Shown piece after piece: positions 1 through 7,146 of a DNA stretch of 23,514 nt. The stretch is from an uncultured Lachnospiraceae bacterium (GTDB lineage: Bacteria; Bacillota; Clostridia; Lachnospirales; Lachnospiraceae), in the NCBI GenBank assembly GCA_910588295.1, contig CAJUQO010000054.1:1-23514 (forward strand), read 5' to 3'. The notes under the pieces were generated by a model. It had not been told where the DNA came from, did not search any database, and saw only the letters and a list, made by a program, of their open reading frames with translations. Position 1 is the first letter of the stretch; each line of letters starts with the position of its first letter. Both the position numbers and the translations under genes were made by a program.

Positions 1-375
1 AATTACACGAGTTCATTATAACATATGGATAACTGATACTCAATCAAAAGAACCTATGTATAGGTCAAAAAATTTATCCTTATCTGTCATCAATCAAATC
101 AGCATATGTAACATACATTGTATCGCCCTCCTTCATAATATTCAGAATCAATGTAGCATTAATATATGCTTTATTATAGCTTTTCAGTTATATAGTATTC
201 ACTCTCGTTACAAAGTTTTTCAAAAAAGTGACTGCTGCCAAACAGGAAAACGTGAAAAATCTTTTTTCGAAACATATCCTTGTGATTTACAATTATACTA
301 TGTTCTATCTGATATATCCTCACTAAACGCATAATCAGGATTTGAATTAAGGATTTAAATCATTAAAGTATTATG
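1..375. other. AT-rich stretch without a recognisable gene
   Basis: No credible gene is seen. The one longer open frame here (56-334, plus) has no ribosome binding site before its first ATG, an erratic composition rich in Ile, Cys and Ser, and no family resemblance. Base composition is much more AT-rich than the rest of the window, as in the decayed recombinase that follows. This fits an eroded mobile-element flank, which is an inference. Confidence 0.5.
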
Positions 376-415
376 CCAGATATGGTATGATAAAACACCT
401 GCAATTCATATCTGG
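376..415 (+). promoter_or_regulatory. 9-bp inverted repeat just upstream of the recombinase remnant
   Basis: CCAGATATG at 376-384 is the exact reverse complement of CATATCTGG at 407-415, with a 22-base spacer. The repeat ends 6 bases before the AAAGGAG ribosome binding site. A possible -10 (TATGAT, 386-391) lies inside the loop, with no good -35. It could be an operator or a 5' hairpin of the lost recombinase gene. Confidence 0.4.
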
Positions 416-432
416 TTGTGGAAAGGAGAATT

Positions 433-788
433 ATGAGCAACCAGTCAAAAAAATAACCGCTTTATACTGCCGTTTAAGCCATGACGATGAGCAAGAAAAA
501 ATCGGGACGATTATTGTCAAAGACCACTCAAGGCTTAGGCGCAACCGCCTTGTTGTCGGACAGTTATTAGAAAAAGATTTTGACCGCATAAATGTACGTT
601 ATATCGCCATCATGGACAATATCGACACCGCCAACGGCATCAGCGACTTTGTCCCCATGCAGGATTTATTCAACGAATGGCACGCCAAGAACACAAGTCA
701 GAAAGTGAAGAATGTATTCCACAATAAGGGGATGTCAAGAATCCCGTTTACAAGCAACCTGCCATACAGCCACAAAAAAGACCCCAAA
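433..788 (+). pseudogene. Large serine recombinase (TnpX/Tn4451-Tn1549 type), decayed N-terminal remnant
   Basis: Serine recombinases of this family excise and insert conjugative or mobilizable transposons. The proper start is ATG 433 behind AAAGGAG (422-428), reading MSNQSKK and then a stop. One more A in the A7 tract at 447-453 would restore KKITALYCRLSHDDE, which holds the catalytic Y-x-R-x-S serine motif. After DDEQEK the frame jumps straight to GTIIVKDHSRLRRNRL. That block normally lies some 55-65 residues later, so an internal deletion is inferred. The sequence continues through RYIAIMDNIDTAN and FNEWHAKNTSQKVK to about KKDPK at 788, then loses resemblance. Missing are the rest of the catalytic domain, the recombinase domain, the zinc ribbon and the coiled coil. 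The longer upstream frame from 387 has no ribosome binding site. Confidence 0.85.
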
Positions 789-1331
789 ATGCCCCGTTTT
801 ATGTCGGCAAACAAACGAGGCCATAGCGAATCGTTCTGGAAACATGCGGACAGTGCTTCGATGTTTGCATTACGGAATTTTCCACAATCCGCAATGACTC
901 TCCAGCCAACGCCTTGCCAATATGAATCTGACAAAAGTTTGGAACAGCAACATTCCGAAACCGATATATCATCACGAACGAGTACAGTCTGCAACAGTCT
1001 GAGTTGCCCGACACTCCATGCATATAAATATTTTGAGGATAAAAGCATATGGAAAAAGGCTTCTGCATATGCTATAATGCCATTAGGCAAAAAAGACGCA
1101 AAGAACGCCATGTGAACACCTCCCTGTTGCCGGGTTTCGGTGAGCAACAAATAAAATATAACATATCATCCGATGTCTTACCATCTTTTCCTCAAAATAG
1201 CAGGACAAACTTTTAAGCTGCTATTCCTAGCATTCCATCTGCTTTTTCCGAATTTTTATGTACCACCCCCAAGCTTGGCAAAACCAAATCCATCATCTTC
1301 TTTATCTACTGTCAATGAAATAAATCTAATC
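789..1331. other. Scrambled tail of the recombinase region and gene-free AT-rich DNA
   Basis: The recombinase frame stays open to 1115 but no longer resembles a recombinase. On the minus strand an open frame covers 698-1150. GGGAGGTG precedes its internal ATG at 1111, but I recognise no family and its composition is unconvincing. AGCATATG (1044-1051) and CATATGCT (1066-1073) form an 8-bp inverted repeat next to a TATAAT. AATAGCAG (1196-1203) and CTGCTATT (1218-1225) form another, followed by TTTT on the minus strand, perhaps a weak terminator. I see no functional gene here. Confidence 0.4.
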
Positions 1332-1378
1332 AAAAAATCAGGGACTATAGATCTGCCATGCAGAACTATGCCCCTGAT
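1332..1378 (-). terminator. Probable intrinsic terminator of the blaI-blaR1 type operon
   Basis: ATCAGGG (1337-1343) pairs with CCCTGAT (1372-1378). Inside, TATAG pairs with CTATG and CTGC pairs with GCAG around a CAT loop, making a long interrupted stem. On the minus strand the stem is followed by six T (1332-1337). The stem lies about 230 bases downstream of the BlaR1-like stop, and no other minus-strand gene lies between. Confidence 0.65.
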
Positions 1379-1474
1379 CTATTTATTCAGTCATATCCAT
1401 TCGCTTTTTATATCTGATACCCATGATGCTGGGATCAAAAAGCACCTGAGCAGATAATTGTTTTAATTATTTCT

Positions 1475-1567
1475 AAATTGTGTATCATCCAAGCTTACTT
1501 TAGAAATTATTTTTAGGAACATTATATGGTTAATTCCTTACACAATTCTAAATCAATTTACACAATT
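1475..1567. repeat. Three copies of an ACACAATT motif, two in direct 20-bp phase
   Basis: TTACACAATT occurs at 1538-1547 and again at 1558-1567, exactly 20 bases apart. An inverted copy, AATTGTGTA, lies at 1476-1484. The surroundings are very AT-rich, so chance is a real possibility. The two-turn phasing is what a protein-binding array would show. No gene starts here; the nearest coding end is that of the BlaR1-like gene. Confidence 0.4.
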
Positions 1568-1609
1568 TATCTATCTACGACCTTTTGACCCCAACATCTA
1601 CCCATAAAA

Positions 1610-2956
1610 TTAATCATAGGCGCCAGATACTGTTACTGTAACACTGTTTAGGTTTTCTATGTATACTTTGTAGGATCCCTTCTTGGTCAACTTAAAAGAA
1701 TGTGCAAAAGTACCTGTCGCATCTATATACCGCAAATGATTATCCGGCTCAATAATACCTACTTGAACAGTTATATTTTTAGGGGATACAATACCTGCGA
1801 CGTCTATCGTATCACCACTATTTCTGCTGAAATATGCCGTTTTCTTCACCACCATACTCCTAATTGTCCAGTCTATGGATTTGGATCTGGCATCCGGCAT
1901 CTCCTCTATAGTCAGCCCTTCAAACAGCTCGTCCGCCGTTCCTGTATGCTCGACCGTTTCCTCCACCAGCGCCGCTTCTCTGGCCTGGTCTCTTGTATCC
2001 CTGAACAAACCGTCATACAATCCATTCGTCCCAAGTGTCGCCGCGCATACCGATATGCAGCTCCCCACCATCATCATTACAGCCGTAGCCACGGCCGCCC
2101 ATGATTTCATTCTTTTATCTTTCTGATCCCTCTTCATACAGCGAATCCTCCACATCAATTCATTTTCTCCCTCCGCCCATAAAGGCGAACAGGCGCCGGA
2201 ACGCCAGGTTTCCGACTTGATCATATCAAAAATGACTCCGAAATATTCTTTGGACGAAATGCCGTCCTTACAGCAGGCCTCATCACAGCTCGCCTCGGCC
2301 CATCTCTGCATTTTACGGGAGACACGCCACACCAGGGGATTGAACCAGAACAGGCCATTCACAATAGAAAAAGCTGGCTTCCAGAATGTATCCTTCTGTA
2401 TATGGTGGATCAGCTCATGGCGCAGGACAATCTCCAGTTCCCTCCTGCTTAAAGTACCCACCGGGAGATAAATCTCCGTGCGGCGGAACCCGCAGATAAA
2501 AGGCGAGACAACCCTATAACCCTGATACAGTACGATATTTTTCCGGATGCCCAGTTCCTTTTTCAGACGATCCATGATGGCCGTCGTTTCTACCGTCGCA
2601 TAGAACCGATTTCTGCATATAGCCCTGAACCGCCAGGACACAAGAAACTGGAAGACGGCATAAGCAATCGCGCCGACTAGCCACAGGATAAAACAGATCC
2701 GCAGGATCATATCTATCCAGGGTGTCGTAATCAGCACCCAGCCTTCGCTGGTCATAAACCTGTTCCATCCAAAAAACACCAGATATAAAAGCGGTATCGT
2801 ATAGCCCCACATCACCAACTTCAGCAGCCGGTATATGGCCTGGGCATTACCTCGCTTTTGCAGTATGGAAGCAGCCGCCAGCCATACGGCCATGCAGATA
2901 CTTCCCGTCAGGCAGGTAAGGCCCAGGAAAAAACCGATATTAATTATCCAAATCAT
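1610..2956 (-). CDS. BlaR1/MecR1-like M56 membrane metallopeptidase with a non-penicillin-binding C-terminal domain
   Basis: Proteins of this family sense an envelope signal and trigger inactivation of the partner BlaI-type repressor. About 448 residues. Hydrophobic segments lie near residues 5-32, 45-65 and 75-107, and a fourth at about 286-308. The zinc site is HELIH near residue 180, followed by the AEASCDEACC segment, which supplies the acidic ligand in this family. After the last membrane span only about 140 residues remain, with a strand-rich end (FKLTKKGSYKVYIENLNSV). True BlaR1 has about 250 residues of penicillin-binding sensor there. ATG 2956 is chosen; a TTG one codon upstream is possible. 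The start overlaps the repressor gene by 17 bases, so the two are co-transcribed and probably translationally coupled. The ligand is unknown, and a beta-lactam is not implied. Confidence 0.85.
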   Translation of the reverse strand: MIWIINIGFFLGLTCLTGSICMAVWLAAASILQKRGNAQAIYRLLKLVMWGYTIPLLYLVFFGWNRFMTSEGWVLITTPWIDMILRICFILWLVGAIAYAVFQFLVSWRFRAICRNRFYATVETTAIMDRLKKELGIRKNIVLYQGYRVVSPFICGFRRTEIYLPVGTLSRRELEIVLRHELIHHIQKDTFWKPAFSIVNGLFWFNPLVWRVSRKMQRWAEASCDEACCKDGISSKEYFGVIFDMIKSETWRSGACSPLWAEGENELMWRIRCMKRDQKDKRMKSWAAVATAVMMMVGSCISVCAATLGTNGLYDGLFRDTRDQAREAALVEETVEHTGTADELFEGLTIEEMPDARSKSIDWTIRSMVVKKTAYFSRNSGDTIDVAGIVSPKNITVQVGIIEPDNHLRYIDATGTFAHSFKLTKKGSYKVYIENLNSVTVTVSGAYD

Positions 2957-3320
2957 CAATTACCCGCCGCAACTCCCGGCGTTCCTCCGGTGTAACCTTT
3001 TTCGTCTTGACAAGAGCTGACAACAGTCTGCTCGATGAACCTTTAAACCAGAAATCTTCGGTTCTGCGCAGCTGCTGGGTGCGGTAATCCTCCTCGCTCC
3101 GTTTGGCGAGATAATATGTGACACCTTTACGGTAGGAATCCACAAATCCCTTTTCCTTTAGTTTCTTGATGAAGGTGTATACGGTGGTATCTTTATACTC
3201 CAGTCCATAGACAATCTTCAACTGTTCCATGATTTCCTGGGCCGAAATCGGTTCCGCCGCGTCCCAGATGCATTTCATGGTGGCTAATTCGCAGTCTGAC
3301 AATTCCGAAAATTTACTCAA
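2940..3320 (-). CDS. BlaI/MecI/CopY-family transcriptional repressor
   Basis: A 126-residue winged-helix repressor of the BlaI/MecI family. These bind TACA/TGTA dyads as dimers and are released when the partner metallopeptidase is activated. Family features seen: LSDCELATMKCIWDAAEPISAQEIMEQL at the N-terminus, TTVYTFIKKLKEKGFV as recognition helix and wing lead-in, and YYLAKRSEEDY leading into the helical dimerisation end. Length is normal. Translation starts at TTG 3320: AAGGAGGT lies 4-5 bases upstream and no ATG fits. It is the first gene of a two-gene operon and overlaps the BlaR1-like gene. Autoregulation is expected from the family, and the promoter spacer contains a TTGT-N4-ACAA dyad. 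Confidence 0.92.
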   Translation of the reverse strand: MSKFSELSDCELATMKCIWDAAEPISAQEIMEQLKIVYGLEYKDTTVYTFIKKLKEKGFVDSYRKGVTYYLAKRSEEDYRTQQLRRTEDFWFKGSSSRLLSALVKTKKVTPEERRELRRVIDDLDN

Positions 3321-3357
3321 TGTTACCTCCTTAGCGTGTGCACAACGCCATTCTTTT

Positions 3358-3387
3358 GAGGGAGATTGTTCCGGATAAATCTCCCTC
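3358..3387 (-). promoter_or_regulatory. Perfect 10-bp stem-loop in the 5' leader of the repressor operon
   Basis: GAGGGAGATT (3358-3367) is the exact reverse complement of AATCTCCCTC (3378-3387), with a 10-base loop containing TCCGGA. It lies between the predicted transcription start (near 3422) and the ribosome binding site. No T tract follows on either strand, so it is not a standard terminator. It may be an operator or an mRNA-stabilising hairpin. Confidence 0.5.
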
Positions 3388-3429
3388 CTCGACTAGTCTA
3401 ATTTACAAGAGCCTCTACGCTCGCTTAAA

Positions 3430-3458
3430 ATATTACTTGTTTTTACAAACTTTGTCAA
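3430..3458 (-). promoter_or_regulatory. Sigma-A promoter of the blaI-blaR1 type operon with a candidate operator in the spacer
   Basis: On the minus strand, TTGACA (3453-3458), a 17-base spacer and TAATAT (3430-3435) form a near-consensus promoter about 110 bases upstream of the TTG start. The spacer holds TTGT-TTTT-ACAA (plus strand, 3437-3448), a dyad carrying the TGTA/TACA cores of BlaI-family sites. A second TTTACAA is at 3402-3408, 40 bases away. Promoter is seen; operator is inferred. Confidence 0.75.
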
Positions 3459-3637
3459 TCTATTTTCATAAAGTTTCTGAGGAATCTATGGAGCTAATCA
3501 ATAAACAAGATTTGAATGGCTAGGAAAATTCATACATTTGCTATAAAGAGACTCTCTTTTTTCCGTTGTCAGAATAGGAAATTGACAATCTACAGAAAAG
3601 GCCTCGAAAAGCATTGTGGAGAATACTGCAAAGGATT

Positions 3638-4024
3638 TTAGAGCCCATCAGACCATCCTCCGGCACACACTTCATATTTTTGGATATAATGATCCCTCCT
3701 CTCCTCCATCTCCCGGCGCTGCCTCTCGGTCAGTGAGGTCTGGATCTCCGCATAGGGGCGCTCCTCCGTACCGTTTTCCAGCCCTTTCAGGAACAGATAC
3801 CGGCACTCCCAAAGCTCCATCAGGCACTCAAACAGCTCCGGGGCCGTGTACATGCATTTCTGCGAGTCAAACCCGCCCTTCCGGCTGAAACACTCCAGCA
3901 CCACATAGGCAAAGGGGTAAGCGTCCGTCACGCAGGTATCCCTACATTCCTCCAGATAGTCAGAGAATATCTCTTTCACCTGTCTACAATGTTCGCATTC
4001 TTCCCGGGTAATATATTCCCTCAT
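3638..4024 (-). CDS. Small cysteine-rich protein of unknown function
   Basis: 128 residues; I do not recognise the family. It opens with MREYITREECEHCRQV, giving a C-x-x-C pair at residues 10 and 13. Six more cysteines are spread through the protein, several followed by acidic or aromatic residues (for example LFECLMELWECRYLF). The C-terminal part is helical and charged (TERQRREMEERRDHYIQKYE). No signal peptide or membrane segment is seen, so it is probably cytosolic, and metal binding is possible. The frame stays open upstream to 4078, but a strong promoter overlaps that stretch and predicts transcription from about 4056. ATG 4024 behind GGGGG is therefore chosen. It is a single-gene unit. 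Confidence 0.7.
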   Translation of the reverse strand: MREYITREECEHCRQVKEIFSDYLEECRDTCVTDAYPFAYVVLECFSRKGGFDSQKCMYTAPELFECLMELWECRYLFLKGLENGTEERPYAEIQTSLTERQRREMEERRDHYIQKYEVCAGGWSDGL

Positions 4025-4062
4025 GGCCGCCCCCTTTCCCCGCTTTTTTCTTCCTGATGTCC

Positions 4063-4091
4063 ATTTTATTCTACTCATTCACTATTGTCAA
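4063..4091 (-). promoter_or_regulatory. Sigma-A promoter of the small cysteine-rich gene
   Basis: On the minus strand, TTGACA (4086-4091), a 17-base spacer and TAAAAT (4063-4068). The start of transcription would be near 4056, giving a leader of about 30 bases. This settles the translation start at 4024. Confidence 0.75.
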
Positions 4092-4119
4092 CTGTTTCAT
4101 GTGAACATTTGGAAATTTA

Positions 4120-4137
4120 TGTCTATATTTATAGACA
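4120..4137. promoter_or_regulatory. Perfect 8-bp dyad upstream of the cysteine-rich gene promoter
   Basis: TGTCTATA (4120-4127) and TATAGACA (4130-4137) are exact reverse complements separated by TT. The dyad lies 28 bases upstream of the -35 element, a position typical of an activator site. No T tract follows. The regulator is unknown. Confidence 0.45.
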
Positions 4138-4339
4138 CTTCCTGTTATTTGCATCCGACAGCTTCTCTTATTTTTAACGCTCCATGATTCTTTTATACAA
4201 ACCGATTATACGGCTGCCCGAGATCTTTGCCATTAAAAAAACAGCCGATCTTTTTACGAATCTGCTGCTCCTTTTTACCACTGTTTTATAACTATAATTT
4301 GTGCGTTGCCCACCGACACCCGCAACAAGGAAGTGTTTG

Positions 4340-4384
4340 AAAAAAAGAATCCCCGAACTGTGCCGCAACACGGTTCGGGGATTC
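4340..4384 (-). terminator. Strong intrinsic terminator of the D-serine operon
   Basis: A perfect 12-bp stem: GAATCCCCGAAC (4347-4358) pairs with GTTCGGGGATTC (4373-4384). It can be extended inward through a G-T wobble to a CCGCAA loop. On the minus strand it is followed by seven T (4340-4346). It begins 12 bases after the permease stop codon. Confidence 0.93.
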
Positions 4385-4395
4385 ATTTTCCGCTT

Positions 4396-5733
4396 TTACA
4401 GGAAGATCAGGCTAAGCACGAACACTACAACCAGAGCCACCACCGACTGCAGTACGCTGATGATCGGGATGGTCTTGTAGGCAATGGACGTGTCCATCTC
4501 GGATGTGGTAGCCGTCACCCAGAAGAAGTCGTCGTTTCCGTGGAATACCATCAGTCCGCCGGCCGCGCAGGCGAGCATGGCGATCACACGGCCTATGGGA
4601 GAGGCAAAGCCCAGTACGTCCATAAGGGGCGAGATCATGGTGGCCGCCGTCACCATGGCGATGGTGGCGGAACCCACACAGGTACGGAAGATAAATCCGA
4701 TGATGAACGGAGCCAGGATACCGATGGTCAGTCCCGAGAAGGTATTGGTCAGGATATCCTGCAGCGGGGAGGCTTTCAGCACACCGGAGAAAGCGCCGCC
4801 GGCGCCCACGATCAGGACGATCTGCCCGGCTGTCTTTAAGGCATCGGAAAATACGCCGTCAAATCCCCAGGCTTCTTTGTCTTCGGGGAAGATCTGATGA
4901 TAACCGAACAGGGCGATCAGAAGGCCCACCAGAAGGGCCACCGCCGGGGTACCCAGCACATCCAGCACAGCCATAACAATCCCGCCGAAGCCTACCATAT
5001 CGCCGATAGTCTTTAAAAGCATCAGTACGATGGGGGCGATGATCGGAAGGAAAGCCATCATGGCGGAGGGAAGCTTCTGGTCTTCGGGCACTTCCACCAC
5101 GTTTTCCGGAATGTAATAATATTTCTTTCCCGCATAGGATGCGCCGAAATAGCCTATCAGCATGACCGGAATGGATACCAGGGCGCCGAACAGGATGACA
5201 TAGCCCAGATCCGCGCTTAAGATTCCGGCAACGGCCAGGGGGCCCGGTGTGGGCGGCACAAACATATGGGTGGCATGAAGGCCCATACACATGGCGATAG
5301 CCATGGTGGTCATAGAAATCTTCGTATCTTTGGAGATTCTTTTCGCGATGGGGCTTAAGAGCACGAATGCGGAATCACAGAACACGGGAATGGATACGAA
5401 ATAGCCCGTGATGGCCAGACCCAGGGCCGCATGCTTTTCCCCTGTAATCTTTAAGATCGTCTTCGCCATGGTCTCCGCCGCGCCGGATTTCTCCAACAGG
5501 GCGCCGGTAACCGTGCCTAGGGCGATGACGAGGCCGATGTCCGCCATGGTGCCGCCCATGCCGCTGGTAAAGGCCGACAGCATATCCTGCATGTTCATCC
5601 CCGATACGATGGCGAAAGTTACCGTTGTTGCAATCAGCGCAAAAAACGGATGGATTTTCAGTTTCACGGTGCAAAGTACCAGCACCAGCACGCCCAGTAT
5701 TAATCCGGCAATTACAAATACGTTGGCATTCAT
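4396..5733 (-). CDS. GntP-family permease, probable D-serine transporter (DsdX-like)
   Basis: 445 residues, almost all hydrophobic and arranged in a dozen or so membrane segments, the usual size for GntP proton symporters. Family landmarks are MNANVFVIAGLILGVLVLVL at the start, GALLEKSGAAETMAKTIL, the conserved GYFVSIPVFCDSAFVLLSP region, and MGLHATHMFVPPTPGPLAVAG in the middle. GntP-family members carry gluconate, other sugar acids or D-serine. The gene follows dsdA by 81 bases on the same strand and shares its terminator, so D-serine uptake is the likeliest job. This comes from context, because sequence alone does not separate gluconate from D-serine carriers. AAGGAG and GGGAG precede ATG 5733. 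Confidence 0.88.
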   Translation of the reverse strand: MNANVFVIAGLILGVLVLVLCTVKLKIHPFFALIATTVTFAIVSGMNMQDMLSAFTSGMGGTMADIGLVIALGTVTGALLEKSGAAETMAKTILKITGEKHAALGLAITGYFVSIPVFCDSAFVLLSPIAKRISKDTKISMTTMAIAMCMGLHATHMFVPPTPGPLAVAGILSADLGYVILFGALVSIPVMLIGYFGASYAGKKYYYIPENVVEVPEDQKLPSAMMAFLPIIAPIVLMLLKTIGDMVGFGGIVMAVLDVLGTPAVALLVGLLIALFGYHQIFPEDKEAWGFDGVFSDALKTAGQIVLIVGAGGAFSGVLKASPLQDILTNTFSGLTIGILAPFIIGFIFRTCVGSATIAMVTAATMISPLMDVLGFASPIGRVIAMLACAAGGLMVFHGNDDFFWVTATTSEMDTSIAYKTIPIISVLQSVVALVVVFVLSLIFL

Positions 5734-5755
5734 TTGATTTCTCCCTTCTCCTTAT

Positions 5756-5807
5756 GGCGTGTCGGACATCTGCCTTCTGAACAGATGCGCAGGCTTCCCG
5801 GCACGCC
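5756..5807 (-). promoter_or_regulatory. Compound hairpin between dsdA and the permease gene
   Basis: The outer arms GGCGTG (5756-5761) and CACGCC (5802-5807) pair and extend inward by CGG/CCG. Inside, CATCTG (5767-5772) pairs with CAGATG (5782-5787). The structure fills most of the 81-base gap, ends shortly before the permease ribosome binding site, and has no T tract. It may set the relative expression of the two genes by mRNA processing or stability. Confidence 0.5.
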
Positions 5808-5814
5808 CTGACTC

Positions 5815-7146
5815 TTATAAATAGGTTTCCAGATACTCTTTGCGGTTCTCCTCCGGCACGAGCCTCCCGCCGGTGGCCCAGGCGATCTGCGCGGCATTTG
5901 CCAGCACTTCCTCGGTAAGCCCGTGGGTGTGGCAGTATTCCCTGGAATCCTCGTACTGCAGAAGGCCGCAGGGCCCTGCGAAGGATGCGCAGCTGGAGGG
6001 CTCGATCTGAATGTTCTCCGACTGATACAGCAGCCGAAGGTGGTCATAGAGCTTTCCGTCCTCTATAGTAAACTCGCCCGACAACAGGTTGGTCATGATC
6101 CTGGTGACAAAGCCGGAGGGGCTGGCACAGGCAAGGCCGTCCGCCTCGGTGATGCCGGAAATGCCGAAATCGTGGACGTTGGCATGTTCAAATTCCTGGG
6201 TGGCCACGCCCAGAAGCACCGACGGGCACAGCACAGGCTCCGTAAAGAAGCAATGTACGTTGTCCTTGAAGATCCGTTTCAGCCCGTAAGCCACGCCGCC
6301 CGGAGCGCCGCCCACACCGGCGGGGATGTAGACGATCAGAGGATGCTTCTCATCCACGGTGATACCCTTCTCATCCAGCTGCTTTTTCAGCCGCCCCGCC
6401 GCCACGGCATAGCCCAGAAACAGATTGACGGACTTCTCGTCATCCACGAAATAACTCATGGGATCCAGATCGGAGAGTTTCCGGCCTTCGGCCACGGCTT
6501 TGGAGTAATCATCGGCGTACTCAATGACTTCCACACCCTTACTGCGGAGCAGGTCTTTCTTCCACTGTTTGGCGTCGGCAGACATGTGTACTTTCACCTT
6601 GAAGCCAAGGGCTGCGCTGGTAATACCGATGGACAGCCCCAGGTTGCCCGTGGAACCCACCTGCACCGTATACTGCCCGAAGAATTCTTTCATGTCCTCG
6701 TCGGCAAGCCTGGCATAATCATCCTCCACGGTGAATTTCCCGCTGGCCAGGGCCAGATCCTCCGCGTGTTTCAGCACCTCATAAATGCCGCCCCGGGCCT
6801 TGACGGAACCGGCGATGGCAAGATGACTGTCCATTTTCAGCAGCAGTCTGCCGGGAATCTCGGCGCCTTTTTCCTCCAGCGCCTTCTGCATAGCGGGAAT
6901 CTCCGCCAACGGCGACTCGATCAGCCCGCCCGTCTCCTCGGTCTCCGGGAAACATTTGCGGATAAAGGACGCAAACCGGGCCAGCCGGTCTTCCGCATCC
7001 CGGATGTCCGCGTCGGACACCACCAGCTGGCAGACCGCGTCCGTCACGGCAAAGGGCTGCAGATAGGGATTGATCCAGGCCGTTTCCTGCTTATCCGCGA
7101 TCCTTTTGATTACAGGATCACTCTCGATATATTTCTGTGCATTCAT
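5815..7146 (-). CDS. dsdA: D-serine ammonia-lyase (D-serine dehydratase), PLP-dependent
   Basis: A cytosolic fold-type II PLP enzyme that converts D-serine to pyruvate and ammonia, for detoxification or catabolism. 443 residues, the usual DsdA length. The cofactor lysine is K116 in AGSVKARGG, and the phosphate-binding loop is GSTGNLGLSIG at about 164-173. Other family blocks include MSADAKQWKKDLLRSKGVEV, IPAGVGGAPGGVAYGLK and GLACASPSGFV. The frame runs open 33 codons further upstream, but ATG 7146 has GGGGAGG 7 bases before it and matches the family N-terminus (MNAQKYIESDPVIKRIADKQE). It is the first gene of a two-gene operon with the GntP-type permease. It is transcribed from a promoter about 300 bases upstream through a structured leader. 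No DsdC-like LysR regulator lies nearby. Confidence 0.95.
   Translation of the reverse strand: MNAQKYIESDPVIKRIADKQETAWINPYLQPFAVTDAVCQLVVSDADIRDAEDRLARFASFIRKCFPETEETGGLIESPLAEIPAMQKALEEKGAEIPGRLLLKMDSHLAIAGSVKARGGIYEVLKHAEDLALASGKFTVEDDYARLADEDMKEFFGQYTVQVGSTGNLGLSIGITSAALGFKVKVHMSADAKQWKKDLLRSKGVEVIEYADDYSKAVAEGRKLSDLDPMSYFVDDEKSVNLFLGYAVAAGRLKKQLDEKGITVDEKHPLIVYIPAGVGGAPGGVAYGLKRIFKDNVHCFFTEPVLCPSVLLGVATQEFEHANVHDFGISGITEADGLACASPSGFVTRIMTNLLSGEFTIEDGKLYDHLRLLYQSENIQIEPSSCASFAGPCGLLQYEDSREYCHTHGLTEEVLANAAQIAWATGGRLVPEENRKEYLETYL

Noticed and set aside
56..334. 92-codon open frame at the left end
   Set aside because: It has no ribosome binding site and a low-complexity AT-driven composition.
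698..1150. Minus-strand open frame with GGGAGGTG before an internal ATG (1111)
   Set aside because: The ribosome binding site is good, but the protein resembles nothing and crosses the recombinase remnant. I could not support it as a gene.
3567..3589. TTGTCA/TGACAA inverted repeat after the cysteine-rich gene as a terminator
   Set aside because: The stem is only 6 bp, and no T tract follows on the minus strand.
4306..4839. 177-codon open frame on the plus strand
   Set aside because: It runs through the terminator and the antisense of the permease gene, and it is Gly/His/Asp-rich shadow sequence.
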